Source: Filobasidium wieringae (Eukaryota; Basidiomycota; Tremellomycetes; Filobasidiales; Filobasidiaceae). Taken from it: a stretch of 64,000 nt of DNA. This document shows, one piece after another, positions 19,845 to 30,133 of this stretch; within the stretch, counting starts at the first letter, position 1; every line of letters begins with the position of its first letter. The notes below the pieces were generated by a model, which worked only from the letters and a program-made list of their open reading frames with translations, searched no databases and was not told the origin of the DNA. The DNA lies in assembly GCA_001600055.1 (NCBI GenBank), contig BCIV01000019.1:491039-555038 (forward strand). Reading direction: 5' to 3'. The position numbers and the translations under genes were made by a program.

Positions 19845-22168
19845 TCATGACACTACGGGACGACGATGGGTTAGTACTGCATTGACTATATGTAGAAGCC
19901 TTTCGGCGACATACCGATCATGGCATCACCGCCACCTTCCGTTCGCTCCATAGCCCGGGTAGCAAAGTATCTAAACCGAGCAACGTAACGCGTCAGCGAC
20001 ACCTCTCGAACGGTCCCCTTCAAGCCGACTCACCGAACATCAGCATCGGTATCCTGTTGGAGCTTCTGCAGCGCAGGGATGATCTCGTTCTGAACGAGTT
20101 CTTGCCCCGCAGGATCGTTCTGCAAGACGGAAGCCAACACTTCAAGAGCTTTTGCGACGTTAAAACGGATGTTGGGGATCTCGTCGTTACAGAGACGAAG
20201 GGCGGTGCTCAAGATCTGTTGGTCCGCAACGACCTCGGTGTTCAGGGATGGTGCGATGGTCTACACGAGAAAGCGAGCTGTCGTCAGATTTCACAGTCGT
20301 CTGTCGATCGAGTAAGCGGCTACTCACGGTAATAGAGAAGACGGTGGTCATTCTGTAAAGGTAGTTGGGGTGTTTGCCCATCTCGACAATCTGAGGCAAG
20401 ATCGTCCCCTTGGCCCACTCTACGCCGAAAACGTCGGTCAACTTTTTCAAGTTGATAGTAGCCGATTCTCTTATACTGAAGACGGTATCTCCCAGCCAAG
20501 TCATACAGAGCGACCCGAGTTTCTCATCAAAGAACTGTACCCCGAGTTGAGGGGCGAGAAGAGGGATGTACTCGATGATGGCTTGACGGACACGCCATTG
20601 CTTGTCCTCGGCGAGCTGCATGATAGCAGGAAGAAGAGCGGCCGAGAGCTCGTCGATCCCGATAACTGATCACCTCGATAAATGCTTATGAGCACATCCC
20701 CTTACTTGACACAGCCGAAACAACGACGTACCATCATTGACCTGGTCCAACTTCCCGATCAAGTGCAACCTAACCTCGGAGAACTCGTCCTTTAACAGCT
20801 GCAAGAACAAGGGCAACAAATGTTCCTTGGTCGCGGCTTTTCCGAGCAAAGGAGCTAGCCCGCTGATCTGCTTGGCAAGAGCCGCTCGGACGTGTTGAGA
20901 ACCGTCCTGAGTCAAGGTCCTGATACAGGGGAGGAGACGGGCGAGGATGACGTCCCGATCCATAAGCTGAGCGAAGCCTGTGAATAGTGTTTCCCCGTAT
21001 AAGCGATCGAACCGACCAAGACGATCGACTCGGAACAGTATGTCTCACCTGGAATTTGACCGGCCGCAGCCGTCCTAACCTCTGCCTCATTATCGCTCAA
21101 AAGCTCAGTGAAAGCCTTGACCAATTCTTCCCTCACGATATCCTCCCCTACGGCATTGGCCAACTCGACGAAATGATCGGCGAGCATGTACCTGACCCTC
21201 CAACTCTTATCCGTCCAGCTTTCTTGCAGGTGACGAGCGAGATCGGTCTTGATCTCTTCCTTGTCCATTTGAGCGCAGATGGCGATGAGGTCAGGAATGG
21301 TGAGGAGTCGGACGGAATCTTGATCATCGGTCGAGAGACGTTGGTAGAGAGGAATGATCTCGCTCTTAAGGAAAGGAGATTGAGTGGGGAAAGCTTTTGC
21401 CAAAGGCTATAAGGAAGGAGTATCATCGTCAATACCTCTCTTCAGCCTCTGATATCATACTATATTCGCTACTCACCCCGAGAGCTTTAGCAGCAGCCCG
21501 TCTGACCATGGGCGTATCATCCGTTCCCAAATCCTTGAACAAACCTCTCATCTCCCCCTGACCTTCCTCGTCCACTAAAGGATAAGCGGTAGCGAACAAA
21601 GCACAGGCGGAAGTACGGGAAGTGAACCAATCGCCTCGAGCGAGTCGGCGGAGGAGAGGAAGGAAGTGAGATTTGAGATGAGGAGTTGAGAGGAGGGGAG
21701 TGATCTTGTTGATAGAATCAGAGGCCTGAGTGAGAGATACCGATGATGAGGTCAGAGTGGAGCGGGAGTAGTGAAGAGAGATGGATATCGGCTAACCTTT
21801 TCCCTAACAAGGGTTTCTTCGACCGCAGCCAAATTCTCCAAAGGACCCAAGATCAAATAAGCCCAATCGTTCCCTCCGACGTACTCTGAGAATCCTCCCA
21901 ACTCTTCGGCAAGGACCAACAGGACTTCGTCCTCGTCATCAAGCTGATCCTGTAAGAAGGGGATCAACTCGTCCCTAGTCCTCTCGGGTCCAAGGGCCAG
22001 GGCGATAGTGCTCAATCGACGAATGGATGCTAGTCGGAGATGAACGTCATCGGATTTGAGCTCGTCCATGAGAAGATGAATGGGGTAGAGTCCATCGTCT
22101 TGTTGTTGTTGGCTACCCGCGACGGGGCCTAGGGAAGCATATTGTTGAACACCCTCCATATCTGACAT
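19845..22168 (-). CDS. TPD3: PP2A scaffold subunit A (PR65/Tpd3)
   Basis: Exons 22168-21797, 21725-21477, 21406-21049, 20977-20732, 20665-20328, 20260-20034, 19970-19915 and 19852-19845 keep frame to about 617 residues. It is the HEAT-repeat scaffold that holds the catalytic and regulatory B subunits of protein phosphatase 2A. Family landmarks are [104 protein letters not shown] and [15 protein letters not shown]. The N-terminus adds a short Gln-rich stretch (SQQQQDD). The end of the gene is odd: a GTATGT donor and a perfect TACTAAC branch point precede a last exon that adds only Val-Ser and the stop. Without that splice the protein would end a few residues later at an in-frame TAG. Confidence 0.94.
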
Positions 22169-22818
22169 AATATCTTTTTGTTGAGGGGATGCGTATCAGT
22201 TGGGTTGGTGTGGCTGAGGTAAGGAGATGGCCGGAAGTATGAGATGAAGGAATGATCAATGGATGGATCTGTGGTGTGGGTTGTATCTGCTGTATTTACC
22301 GATTCTTTGATTGACCACCAGAGCGTGATGGGTCTTCTCGTTTGGTTGGTGTAGATCTAATTGCCAGTCCCAGATTATGATATGAATCGGTCCAAGTCGA
22401 GCAGAAGAGAATCGATTGTGGATTCGTATACAAAGGAATTGTCGAGTGCGAGTATGCGGTTCATGGTTGGGTTGATGCGAGGTAACGCGCGAACGAGACA
22501 CGATGAGCGATCACGGACAACGGCGCTGTAGGAATGGAAACGAGCAGTATGCTTACAGGAGATCGACTTGATAGTGGTGGAAGAAGGTGTAGCGGGATTG
22601 ACGATGTATCAGAAATGATGGGATCCTGGTAAGAAGGAGATGATTTGGGGACTCGATGTGAGCGATGTTATGGCGGGAGCGAGCCTGACACGTAATTTCC
22701 TTGTCACTGTTATGCACTTTGAACGCCTCTCCTCTTCACTCTTCGTACTCTTCAAAGACATCGTTACCTCGATCCATCGCCATCGACCTCCAATCCCAAC
22801 ACCACAACACTCTCCAAC
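22169..22818. promoter_or_regulatory. Divergent promoter region TPD3/ISD11
   Basis: Start codons of the PP2A scaffold (-) and ISD11 (+) genes face away from each other across 650 bp. No separate gene is seen. The last 100 bp before the ISD11 ATG are C/A/T-rich with CAACAC-like repeats, as in fungal 5' UTRs. Confidence 0.45.
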
Positions 22819-23241
22819 ATGTCTCGTCCATCAGCCAAACAGATCGAACAGCTATACAAACAGACCCTCTCCGCCAGCAAACAATTCGCATCTTACAATT
22901 TCCGTGAATTCTTTGTCCGAAAGACTGAACAGAAATTCGCTCCCCTTCTCTCCCAATCGTCTTCCTCGGCAGCGGATGTGATTGATAAGCAATGGTGGGA
23001 CGCCAGGATCAAGGAGTTGGAGGTCTTGAAGCGGTCCGGGCAAATCAATAGGACCTTCCAGGGACCAAAGTTGGTTGTGGAACATGCTAAGCCTATTACT
23101 GGTAAGTCGTTGCACTGGGGTCCGATCCTTGTGATCTGGGATCGGAGTAACAATACAGTCTGAGATCTTCGATACTAAACGTCCATGTCACTTTCCCTAC
23201 ATGCAGCTGGTGGCGGTGACGGAGCGGAAGCCAGTCCCTAA
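22819..23241 (+). CDS. ISD11: ISD11/LYRM4-like Fe-S assembly factor
   Basis: Exons 22819-23101 and 23207-23241 give about 105 residues. It is a LYR-family protein of the ISD11 type, which binds and stabilises the mitochondrial cysteine desulfurase Nfs1 together with acyl carrier protein. The LYR-type helix start is seen as QLYKQTLSASKQFASYNFRE, followed by FFVRKTEQKF, a second helix WWDARIKELEVLKRSGQINR and the typical ending FQGPKLVVEHAK. LYK replaces the strict LYR triplet, which is tolerated in ISD11 homologues. Exon 2 adds only a Gly-rich tail. The intron has a CTAAAC branch-like site. Family assignment is firm; the start is the first ATG. Confidence 0.88.
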
Positions 23242-24703
23242 ATTCTCCAATCACCTACACCATCCTCTCAACTCTCGCAGTACCCTAGCACTATCAAAAC
23301 CTTTCATTTCACGTTCAGGAGCCCATCTGGCACTTAGGGAATATTCCCAACTACCGCCACCATATCCCCAAAAATAATCCCACCCATGACTTACCGATGG
23401 CTCATCAAATCGACCCCTTGGATATAGACTCGGACGTGACCCGTTCTCGACACAAGACGGGATGTAACATCATTACATGCAGCTGTATCGTGTATATTTC
23501 TTATCAATACGGACTTTACCCGACACTTTCTCCACTTCGACCGAAGCGTATGGGTGTTGGGCTGGTCGGGAAAACGTGCTTCTAGTCTCTCGTTCATACT
23601 TTTTTCGATCCTCACATAAGAATATGAAGCTTATGCATCGAGCTAGATATCGATATCCTCCTGCAATCTTTTGTCTAGTTTGTTACTTGTTCTTGCTGGA
23701 ACGGCATTAGAACACATATGCAACGCAACAACAGCTCAACCCTGAGGAGCATTTTCGTCAGCTATACCAATAAATCCTGCCGGAAACGTATCTGGATTGA
23801 TCACTGAAAGACCTTCCCTTTTGTAAATCGTTCAGAATCTAGGAGCTGATGCCTCTTCTTGCAAGGGGCAATTCCAAGAGATGGGGTAGCCGCTCCTTGT
23901 ATGTATCGATTTGTAAACTCCCTCACTTGCCTCTTTGCTTCTACACTAATTGCTACTATACCGAAAAGAGCTTTATACCGTGGCTGATACCGTTGTGCTT
24001 CAAGTTCTCTTTCGGCAGATGAATCCGGCCTAGATTGTTCAGGTTGGTTTTGGGATCCATTTTCGACCTGTGTTAGGCCCTGACTCCAGATTATCGCCAG
24101 GTGCTCATATGAGTTTCAATTCAAATCCGAGAATCGGCTGTCGCAGCGCATGTGACGAGGAGCACGTTTCACTAAGCCTGCTGTAGACAGGCTGGATTGG
24201 CAGATCATCGTTTGATAATATCATTGTGAGTACGATAATACCCACGATAGATCACCCGAAACCCCTCGATGTCTCCCTGACTTCTGACCTTCGCTAGAAA
24301 ACGCGAGCAAAAGGACGATAAACATAGTCCGGTTGTAGCTTTCGAAACTTGTAAGATTATTTCCAGCTCGGCACCCCGTTCCGAATCTGGAGTCAGTTTG
24401 ATACCGGGCGGGTCACAATGATTGGTCTCATGGGTCGTTTGGGATTGATAGGCGATCCACAGAGACGAGCAAGGGGACAAAGGGGGTTGGGAAAGGATTA
24501 CTGATGTTTTGGACGCGCGCGTTTCAACTTCGGGCAGTATATAAGCGATCCATCTACGATTTGCAAATGGGAAACGATTTACCATTTATTCTTCATCAAC
24601 ATACCTGGAAGAAGACCTAGACGGTCATCACCCACTGATAGCCAATCGATAATAACTGCCACTACTACGTACTCGTACACAAATACACTCATTCACAACA
24701 AAG
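23242..24703. other. Intergenic, promoter of secreted DPBB gene
   Basis: About 1.46 kb. A minus frame at 24205-24585 is open but overlaps the promoter and TATA box of the next gene and has no family features. I see no gene here. Confidence 0.45.
24538..24545 (+). promoter_or_regulatory. TATA box of secreted DPBB gene
   Basis: TATATAAG lies 159 nt upstream of the ATG at 24704, within a GC-rich context. The strong TATA element suggests inducible rather than constitutive expression of the downstream secreted protein. Confidence 0.55.
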
Positions 24704-26042
24704 ATGCTACAGTCGCGCTTCTTCTCAAACATCCTTCTAATCCTCGCGTCTGTCTCACTCGCAAATGCGGGTCCTCTTCGCCGTCAAGATACTTTGACCC
24801 ACAAACGCTACGACTGTATCGATGACACGTCCTTTTGGGACGGAAGCGACGGTACCAAGTGGTACACTTCGAAATGTGGCACGGGAACCAAGTGCCAGTC
24901 GATATCTGATGATCAGGGGTCTCCATGTGTAGCCATAACCGGCTCAAGTGAGTATTTCGGTCGCAAATACCAGACAAAAGCTGATCGTTACCTTTCAGCT
25001 GGATCGATTTCTGCCGATGGCGATACAGGTTCTTCTTCTGCACAGGTCGCCTCATTGGCCGCCACAACCGTTTCATCCGGGACCGCTTCGACAGTCTCTG
25101 GTGCAACTATTGTCGGATCTGCTGTCTCATCAGGTACGACTTCTATCGCCCTCGACCTTACAAACAAGCAGGTACAGAACGATGATTCTGATGTCGATTG
25201 CGAAGAAGAGGATAGCGACGCTTTCCAAACTACTTATGCGGAAATTACTGTCGCCACCACTATGACGATTGGTTCAGCGTCTAGTGCTGTTCAATCGACG
25301 GATGCCTCTGTTGCCGCATCCACTGCCGCCACCGTCGCCGCGACCAGTCTCGCGAAGATTGAGAACAAAGCCGTTAACATTCCCCCTCAAACGTCCTCTG
25401 CTGCGGCGACCAACTCCGTATCCAGTGGAGTTTCAGGAGGTAGTGTTATTGGTAGAGGAGCTGGAACAGTGCTCGGCGACCCTGATGGCGATGACTGGCG
25501 AGACGCCGGGGACACTACTTTGTATTACGCTGGTGGCGGCAGCGGGCAGTGCGGAGTAGCGTTACCTGAATCTGAATACTGGGTTGCCTTATGTGAGTCC
25601 ATAGACATGTATTGCAATTTCTTACTTGACCTGATTGATCTTCAATTGAAGCTCAATTGAAGATCGACGCCTTGCCGGGAGCTATTGTACAGCGAAAGAG
25701 AAATACGAACAACAACCCCTACTGTCTTGCTCATGCTACGATCACGATCAAGTGTGAGTTTTACACCGACTGACATACGAGCGGACATTGCAAAGCTCAC
25801 TGTGCTGCTCATGAACAGACAAGGATGTCACTATACCTAATGTGCCTGTTAAGGACCGTTGTACAGCTTGCGCGGTCAACGACATCGATCTCTCAACGAA
25901 GTTGTTCACGGATCTCTTTGCCAAAGATATAACCGATCCAGTGGCAGTAGGGAGGATCCCCGGGAAAGATCATCCCGAGTTAGGTCACGCTCAATGGAAG
26001 TGGGACGTTCTCACTAGCGAACCGTCCCCGCCTATAGTCTGA
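24704..26042 (+). CDS. Secreted RlpA/expansin-like DPBB protein
   Basis: Exons 24704-24947, 24999-25592, 25652-25753 and 25819-26042 join to about 387 residues. Signal peptide residues 1 to about 22 (RFFSNILLILASVSLANA). A short cysteine module at about 37-78 (DCIDDTSFWDG, then KCGTGTKCQ and GSPCV) resembles chitin-binding CBM19-type modules. A Ser/Thr/Ala-rich linker of about 180 residues follows, with one acidic patch (DVDCEEEDSD). The C-terminal 130 residues form a double-psi beta-barrel of the RlpA/barwin/expansin class: GDTTLYYAGGGSGQCG, PYCLAHATITIKYK, VKDRCTACAVNDIDLS and a final Trp strand. Such proteins loosen or bind polysaccharide walls, and secreted fungal members can act as effectors. 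Intron 1 (51 nt) and its removal are inferred, because reading through stays open. Confidence 0.83.
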
Positions 26043-26170
26043 GCACGGCATGGGAAATCTCACCCTGCTTCTTGTATCGTGATCATTCTCTTAGCGCTTG
26101 TTACATCACTTTATCCTATTCTATATTCAACGACACGGAGTAGACGTCAGGGAAACGTATCACGATCGAG

Positions 26171-27359
26171 CTAGCAACGAAGAGTTCGAGCTCTCTTCCT
26201 GTTCACACGACCATCAGTTAAGGACACTAGCCTTGGGATTGATTCCTGACTCACGATATGAACGAAGAATAAACTGGGATCCATCTGACTGATCTCAAAA
26301 GCCTGAAGATTATCCCCCGTCTCTTGATCTTCTTGACTGACTTCTTCTCGTTTCCTCTTCCTCGATGCGGACTTCCCCGACGGAATCTCCGGTGGGCTCG
26401 TGGAAGCTGAGCTATTTGTATCCAACTTCCAATCCATGCTCCATAGTTCTTCCTTCCATCCTTGTTCCGCTTCAAGATCGGACTTCTTGAGTAATATTGC
26501 AGCTCGATCGAACGCGCAAGCCAGTTCCAGCATTTCTTGAGTAACCCCGATTCCTGCCCAACTATCATCTTGATTCAAAGGCTCAGAGCCCTGCGAGTTT
26601 TGTTTGGGAGAATGAGCGAGTAGGATCTGCGGAATGTCTTGTGGTAAACCTTGCGAATGTATGCTGTTTACGGACTGAGCGAGGGAGAAGAGGGAAAGGA
26701 TGGTTCGATCCGGTAGGTTGTACAGCTCATCAATAGCTTCGATGGTAAATGTCTAACAAAAACAACTCATCAGAGACGAAATATCGATTTCAACGAAAGA
26801 CGAGAAGAACCAACCGGACTGTCCTCCAAAGCTTCAATGACACCATGTACGTCTTCCCTGATAACCGTACAAGCAGCCCAGACATGAACCCGTGTCACCT
26901 CCCCAGAACGGCTGTTAAACTCCCAAGCCTCAATCACTTCTTCTACCTTGAGCTCCTTTCGCAGTCCGTATTCGCCAGTCACTATCAGATAGCCTAGCAA
27001 TAGCAGTGGAGGTAGTATCGAGCCAGGGTGTAAATCCAGTACGGCCAGGGCTTTCGGTGTAAGGTTTTCGTCAGTTGTCATGTTGTTCGCCGCCAATCGA
27101 CGAATGGTAAGATCGAAGCCTGTGTGTGCATAGCATACAGCAATTGAGGAGATACAAGGTCACATCCTTCTGAACTTCCCATAATCGTGCGAATAAACTT
27201 GTGACTGAGACGTCGAAGATTGATCAAACTGATCCAATCAAGGGGTAAATATGAAACACGAGCTCGACCCTTCCCGCGTCCCCACGTGCGCAATGACTCA
27301 CTTATCCTCAGCCAATCAAACAAAGCACAAATCGCAATACCGCTCAACCTCTTTGCCAT
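26171..27359 (-). CDS. Unrecognised protein
   Basis: Exons 27359-27302, 27119-26815 and 26752-26171 keep frame to about 314 residues. No family is recognised. The N-terminal half is helical and fairly hydrophobic (AICALFDWLRIS, FDLTIRRLAANN, SILPPLLLLGYLIVTGEYG). A segment with VHVWAACTVIREDVHGV and AIDELYNLPDRTILSLFSLA follows. The C-terminal third is hydrophilic with a nuclear-signal-like SRKRKREE and an acidic stretch. No signal peptide. Intron 1 (182 nt) is long for this genome, so an extra small exon may be hidden in it. Consistent phases across both junctions support a real gene. Confidence 0.6.
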
Positions 27360-27673
27360 CCACAGCCTTCTCTAACGATTAACAACCGTCGAAGCATTCA
27401 GTGATTGTGTATATAAATGACATCGATAGAATCTCTTTGGTACAGGAATGATCGGTTCGGTTCGTCTTTGAAAAAGAAGGAAGGAATTGACATAAGACTT
27501 TTTCAAAATCCGGGATGAGAAGGGCAGAGAGACGAGAATGACCGAGAGAGCCGAGTTGCTCTGGGACAAAGGTCCAGTCGGGATGAGTGTCAAGTTGCCA
27601 AATCTTCGACGGCGGTCGTGCCCCTAAGAAGGGCTTCCGATGACGGTCTTTGACCTTGCTGCATATTAGCTCT
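27360..27673. other. Intergenic, no gene seen
   Basis: Short gap between the start of the unrecognised minus gene and the 3' end of the ORM gene. No coding signal. Confidence 0.45.
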
Positions 27674-29161
27674 TCACGACTTCATGGATTCCATGATAGG
27701 ATCCAACATGCCCATCCTGGGGAAAGAAGGGCTGGGTGGCCTGCTCCCGTTAGGAGTGACAGCGTTGGAGGGCATGGGCTTCGTTTCCAAGGGAGTAAAG
27801 TGGAATCGGAGTCGGTGAAGCTGAACGATACCAACGACGATGATGAGCCCTAGTTTCGGCTTCGATCAACACACGATCTTGACTTACAGCTGGGAGCTTG
27901 GGAAAGAGGACGAAAACACAAGCCGCAAAGTTGACAAAGAACAACTTGGGGTCGTATTTGACGTAATGGGTCGACATGAGGAACCTATATCGCGAGATCA
28001 TCAAACACCATCAGTCAGTCACATACCCCGGAGACGAAGCGTTTCAAGCAGCACACTTACAAGAAAATGGGAACCGAAGTCAACCATTTCTTCGCAGGAG
28101 TGTATTGAGCACCCGCATCGATCTGCTCCCACAATGTCAAATCATCGTACGCCCCTCCGGAAGGTTGACTGAAGAGCAAACGTTTGATCAGCAGCCCGAA
28201 CTTCCAGACTCCCTGACGAATTGACTCACGAAGACTCGAAAGGAACTCCGGTAACCGAGTGAAACATGATGTAAGAGAACTGCACGACCATAATGATCAG
28301 CCGGTGAATTCCGCACAACCGCAAGATCGAGGATCGGGAAACTTACCACAACGTAACCGATGTTGACGATCGTCCAACTGTAGCTAGGAGTCATATTGGG
28401 TATAGAATCGATGAGGACTTTGCAGATGAGAATGAGCACGGGATGGATGAGCCAGGCTCCTGTGGCGTCGAAACGATGTCCGGAGGTAAATAGGAGTTGT
28501 TGTTGCGATGTGGATTAGGTGATGCAAAATAGGGGTTTGGCCAGAGGGTTCGTCAGCATACGTGGTACGATACATGTGCACAAGGAAAAGAAACAGATAG
28601 ATCAGCGATCTCGTGTCGGACACTGAGGAACAGTCTATTTCGGGAAAAACACTAACCTGGAGCGTTGACCCAGTTCGCATTCTCGTTGACCCCCACACCC
28701 AACCTATCTACCACCTGATCCTGCTCATCCCCTCCGACTTCGGTGACCGTAACCAAACTAGAACTCCTTCCTCTTCCTTTCTTGCCTCCATCACTGCCCA
28801 TCGCACTCAAGTTGGAAGAAAGAGAAGCAGCCGATCCGGAAAGGGGGAGAGAGTTTTCATGCAAAGAGTGATGAGAGTCGAAAGCTAGTCCCAAGCCGGA
28901 GGAGTGCACTTTCTGGATAGCGTTGTTTGATAGAGAGCGGGAGAGAGATCGGTTGTGCATCCCGGCAGGAGAGGAAGGGGATTTGGAATGATTGCTTCCA
29001 GCAGACATGTGAGATCCGTGCGAAGGAGAAGAAGAAAGGTGAGCGGGAGAATGAGAGGGAGAGTGTTGGAGAGGTCGATGTTGCTGAGGCTGAGAGATTG
29101 AGCGAGTGCGGGTTTGAGATGGGGTAGATAAGTAACTGGTAGATGCAGCTAGGTCGGACAT
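27674..29161 (-). CDS. ORM1: ORM/ORMDL sphingolipid regulator
   Basis: Exons 29161-28657, 28459-28347, 28279-28230, 28168-28061, 27984-27888 and 27820-27674 give about 339 residues. The ORMDL core is complete: NANWVNAPGAWLIHPVLIL, SWTIVNIGYVVFSYIMFHSV, TGVPFE, LTLWEQIDAGAQYTPAKKW, FLFLMSTHYVKYD and FVLFPKLPALHRLRF. These four-helix ER proteins bind and restrain serine palmitoyltransferase. The N-terminal 165 residues are an unusually long Ser/His/Pro-rich extension. In yeast Orm1/2 a shorter Ser-rich N-terminus is phosphorylated by Ypk1, which relieves inhibition. Here RxxS-type sites (such as RSLSRSLSNN) fit the same idea. The C-terminus adds a Pro/Ser tail of about 40 residues. Only one ORM gene lies in the window; naming it ORM1 is by family. 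Confidence 0.9.
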
Positions 29162-30133
29162 CGGAATTTGTTTAGTTGTCTTGTCGTTTGAGGTCGGTCG
29201 TTTGACTGCGGGATCAACGGGGCGACAGCATAGCGAGCCGCGCACATGGAGATGGAGATAATATGTCGAATTGCCGTTGGAGCGTTGCAAAAGGAGATAT
29301 CGGAAGCGATGAAAGAGAAATGATGATGCGAAAAGAGATAGTCGTAAGATCAGTTTCAACTCCTATTTTACCCGGATCTTCCACATCATCCGCCTTTTTT
29401 TCGCCATGACTGGAATACGATCATATCGTTTGAAGCCAGGGAGGATAAACTTACCAGTATTAGTCTCCAGATAAATGCCGATCGACGCTCTGGTCTTTAG
29501 GACAGATCTGCTCTCGTTGGATAGCCTCTGTTGACAATGGTCCAGTCGGTGCAGGCAGAATTGACTCGATAGTAGGCCCGAGAATTTGCCAATCCCGCAG
29601 GTCTCGGCTGTAGTGATGTAGCAGATACACTAGAGAGAATAGGTGGTGCTTCTATGCGGTGTGAATGGTGGTAGGACGGGTAAGGTATGAGAAGATGGTA
29701 TGGTGAGGTATTTGTTGATGAGGTCGGAATGTGCGGTGAGTGAGCAGCTCTAAGCCTGCACGCTCACTCAGCTCAGAGTCGCGTAAACGTGCGTCGAGGC
29801 TCAGCTCTGGTTAGTAGAAGCACCATCACATGTCCATTTGGACCCGCATACACCAACGTGGAGTCTCGCAGTACTCGATGGTCTGACTGATCCCGACATG
29901 ATCAGTCTCGTACGATCCTACAGGGAACTTCCACATATTTATATCGTCAAGCTGGACACGGTCCTCCGTGAGCGATGAGACCCGGGAACATCACCCCAAG
30001 ATTATATATCGTTCTCAATCGTGCCACTTCCGTCTAAGCTGTGTATTATAGTTCGTCGTTAGTTCGTAAACCCAATGCATCACACTTCTCAATCGAAACT
30101 GTTGTAAAGACAGTGCGCAAGCTTGCGAGATCA
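29162..30133. other. Intergenic, ORM promoter side
   Basis: About 970 bp. The open frame runs on upstream of the ORM ATG but has no conserved content. At about 29740-29810 there is a short inverted arrangement of GAGC/GCTC-rich words (AGCTCTAAGCC ... CTCAGCTCTGG). No gene supported. Confidence 0.4.

Noticed and set aside
24205..24585. 126-residue minus frame upstream of the DPBB gene
   Set aside because: Overlaps the TATA box and likely 5' UTR of the plus gene; composition not protein-like.
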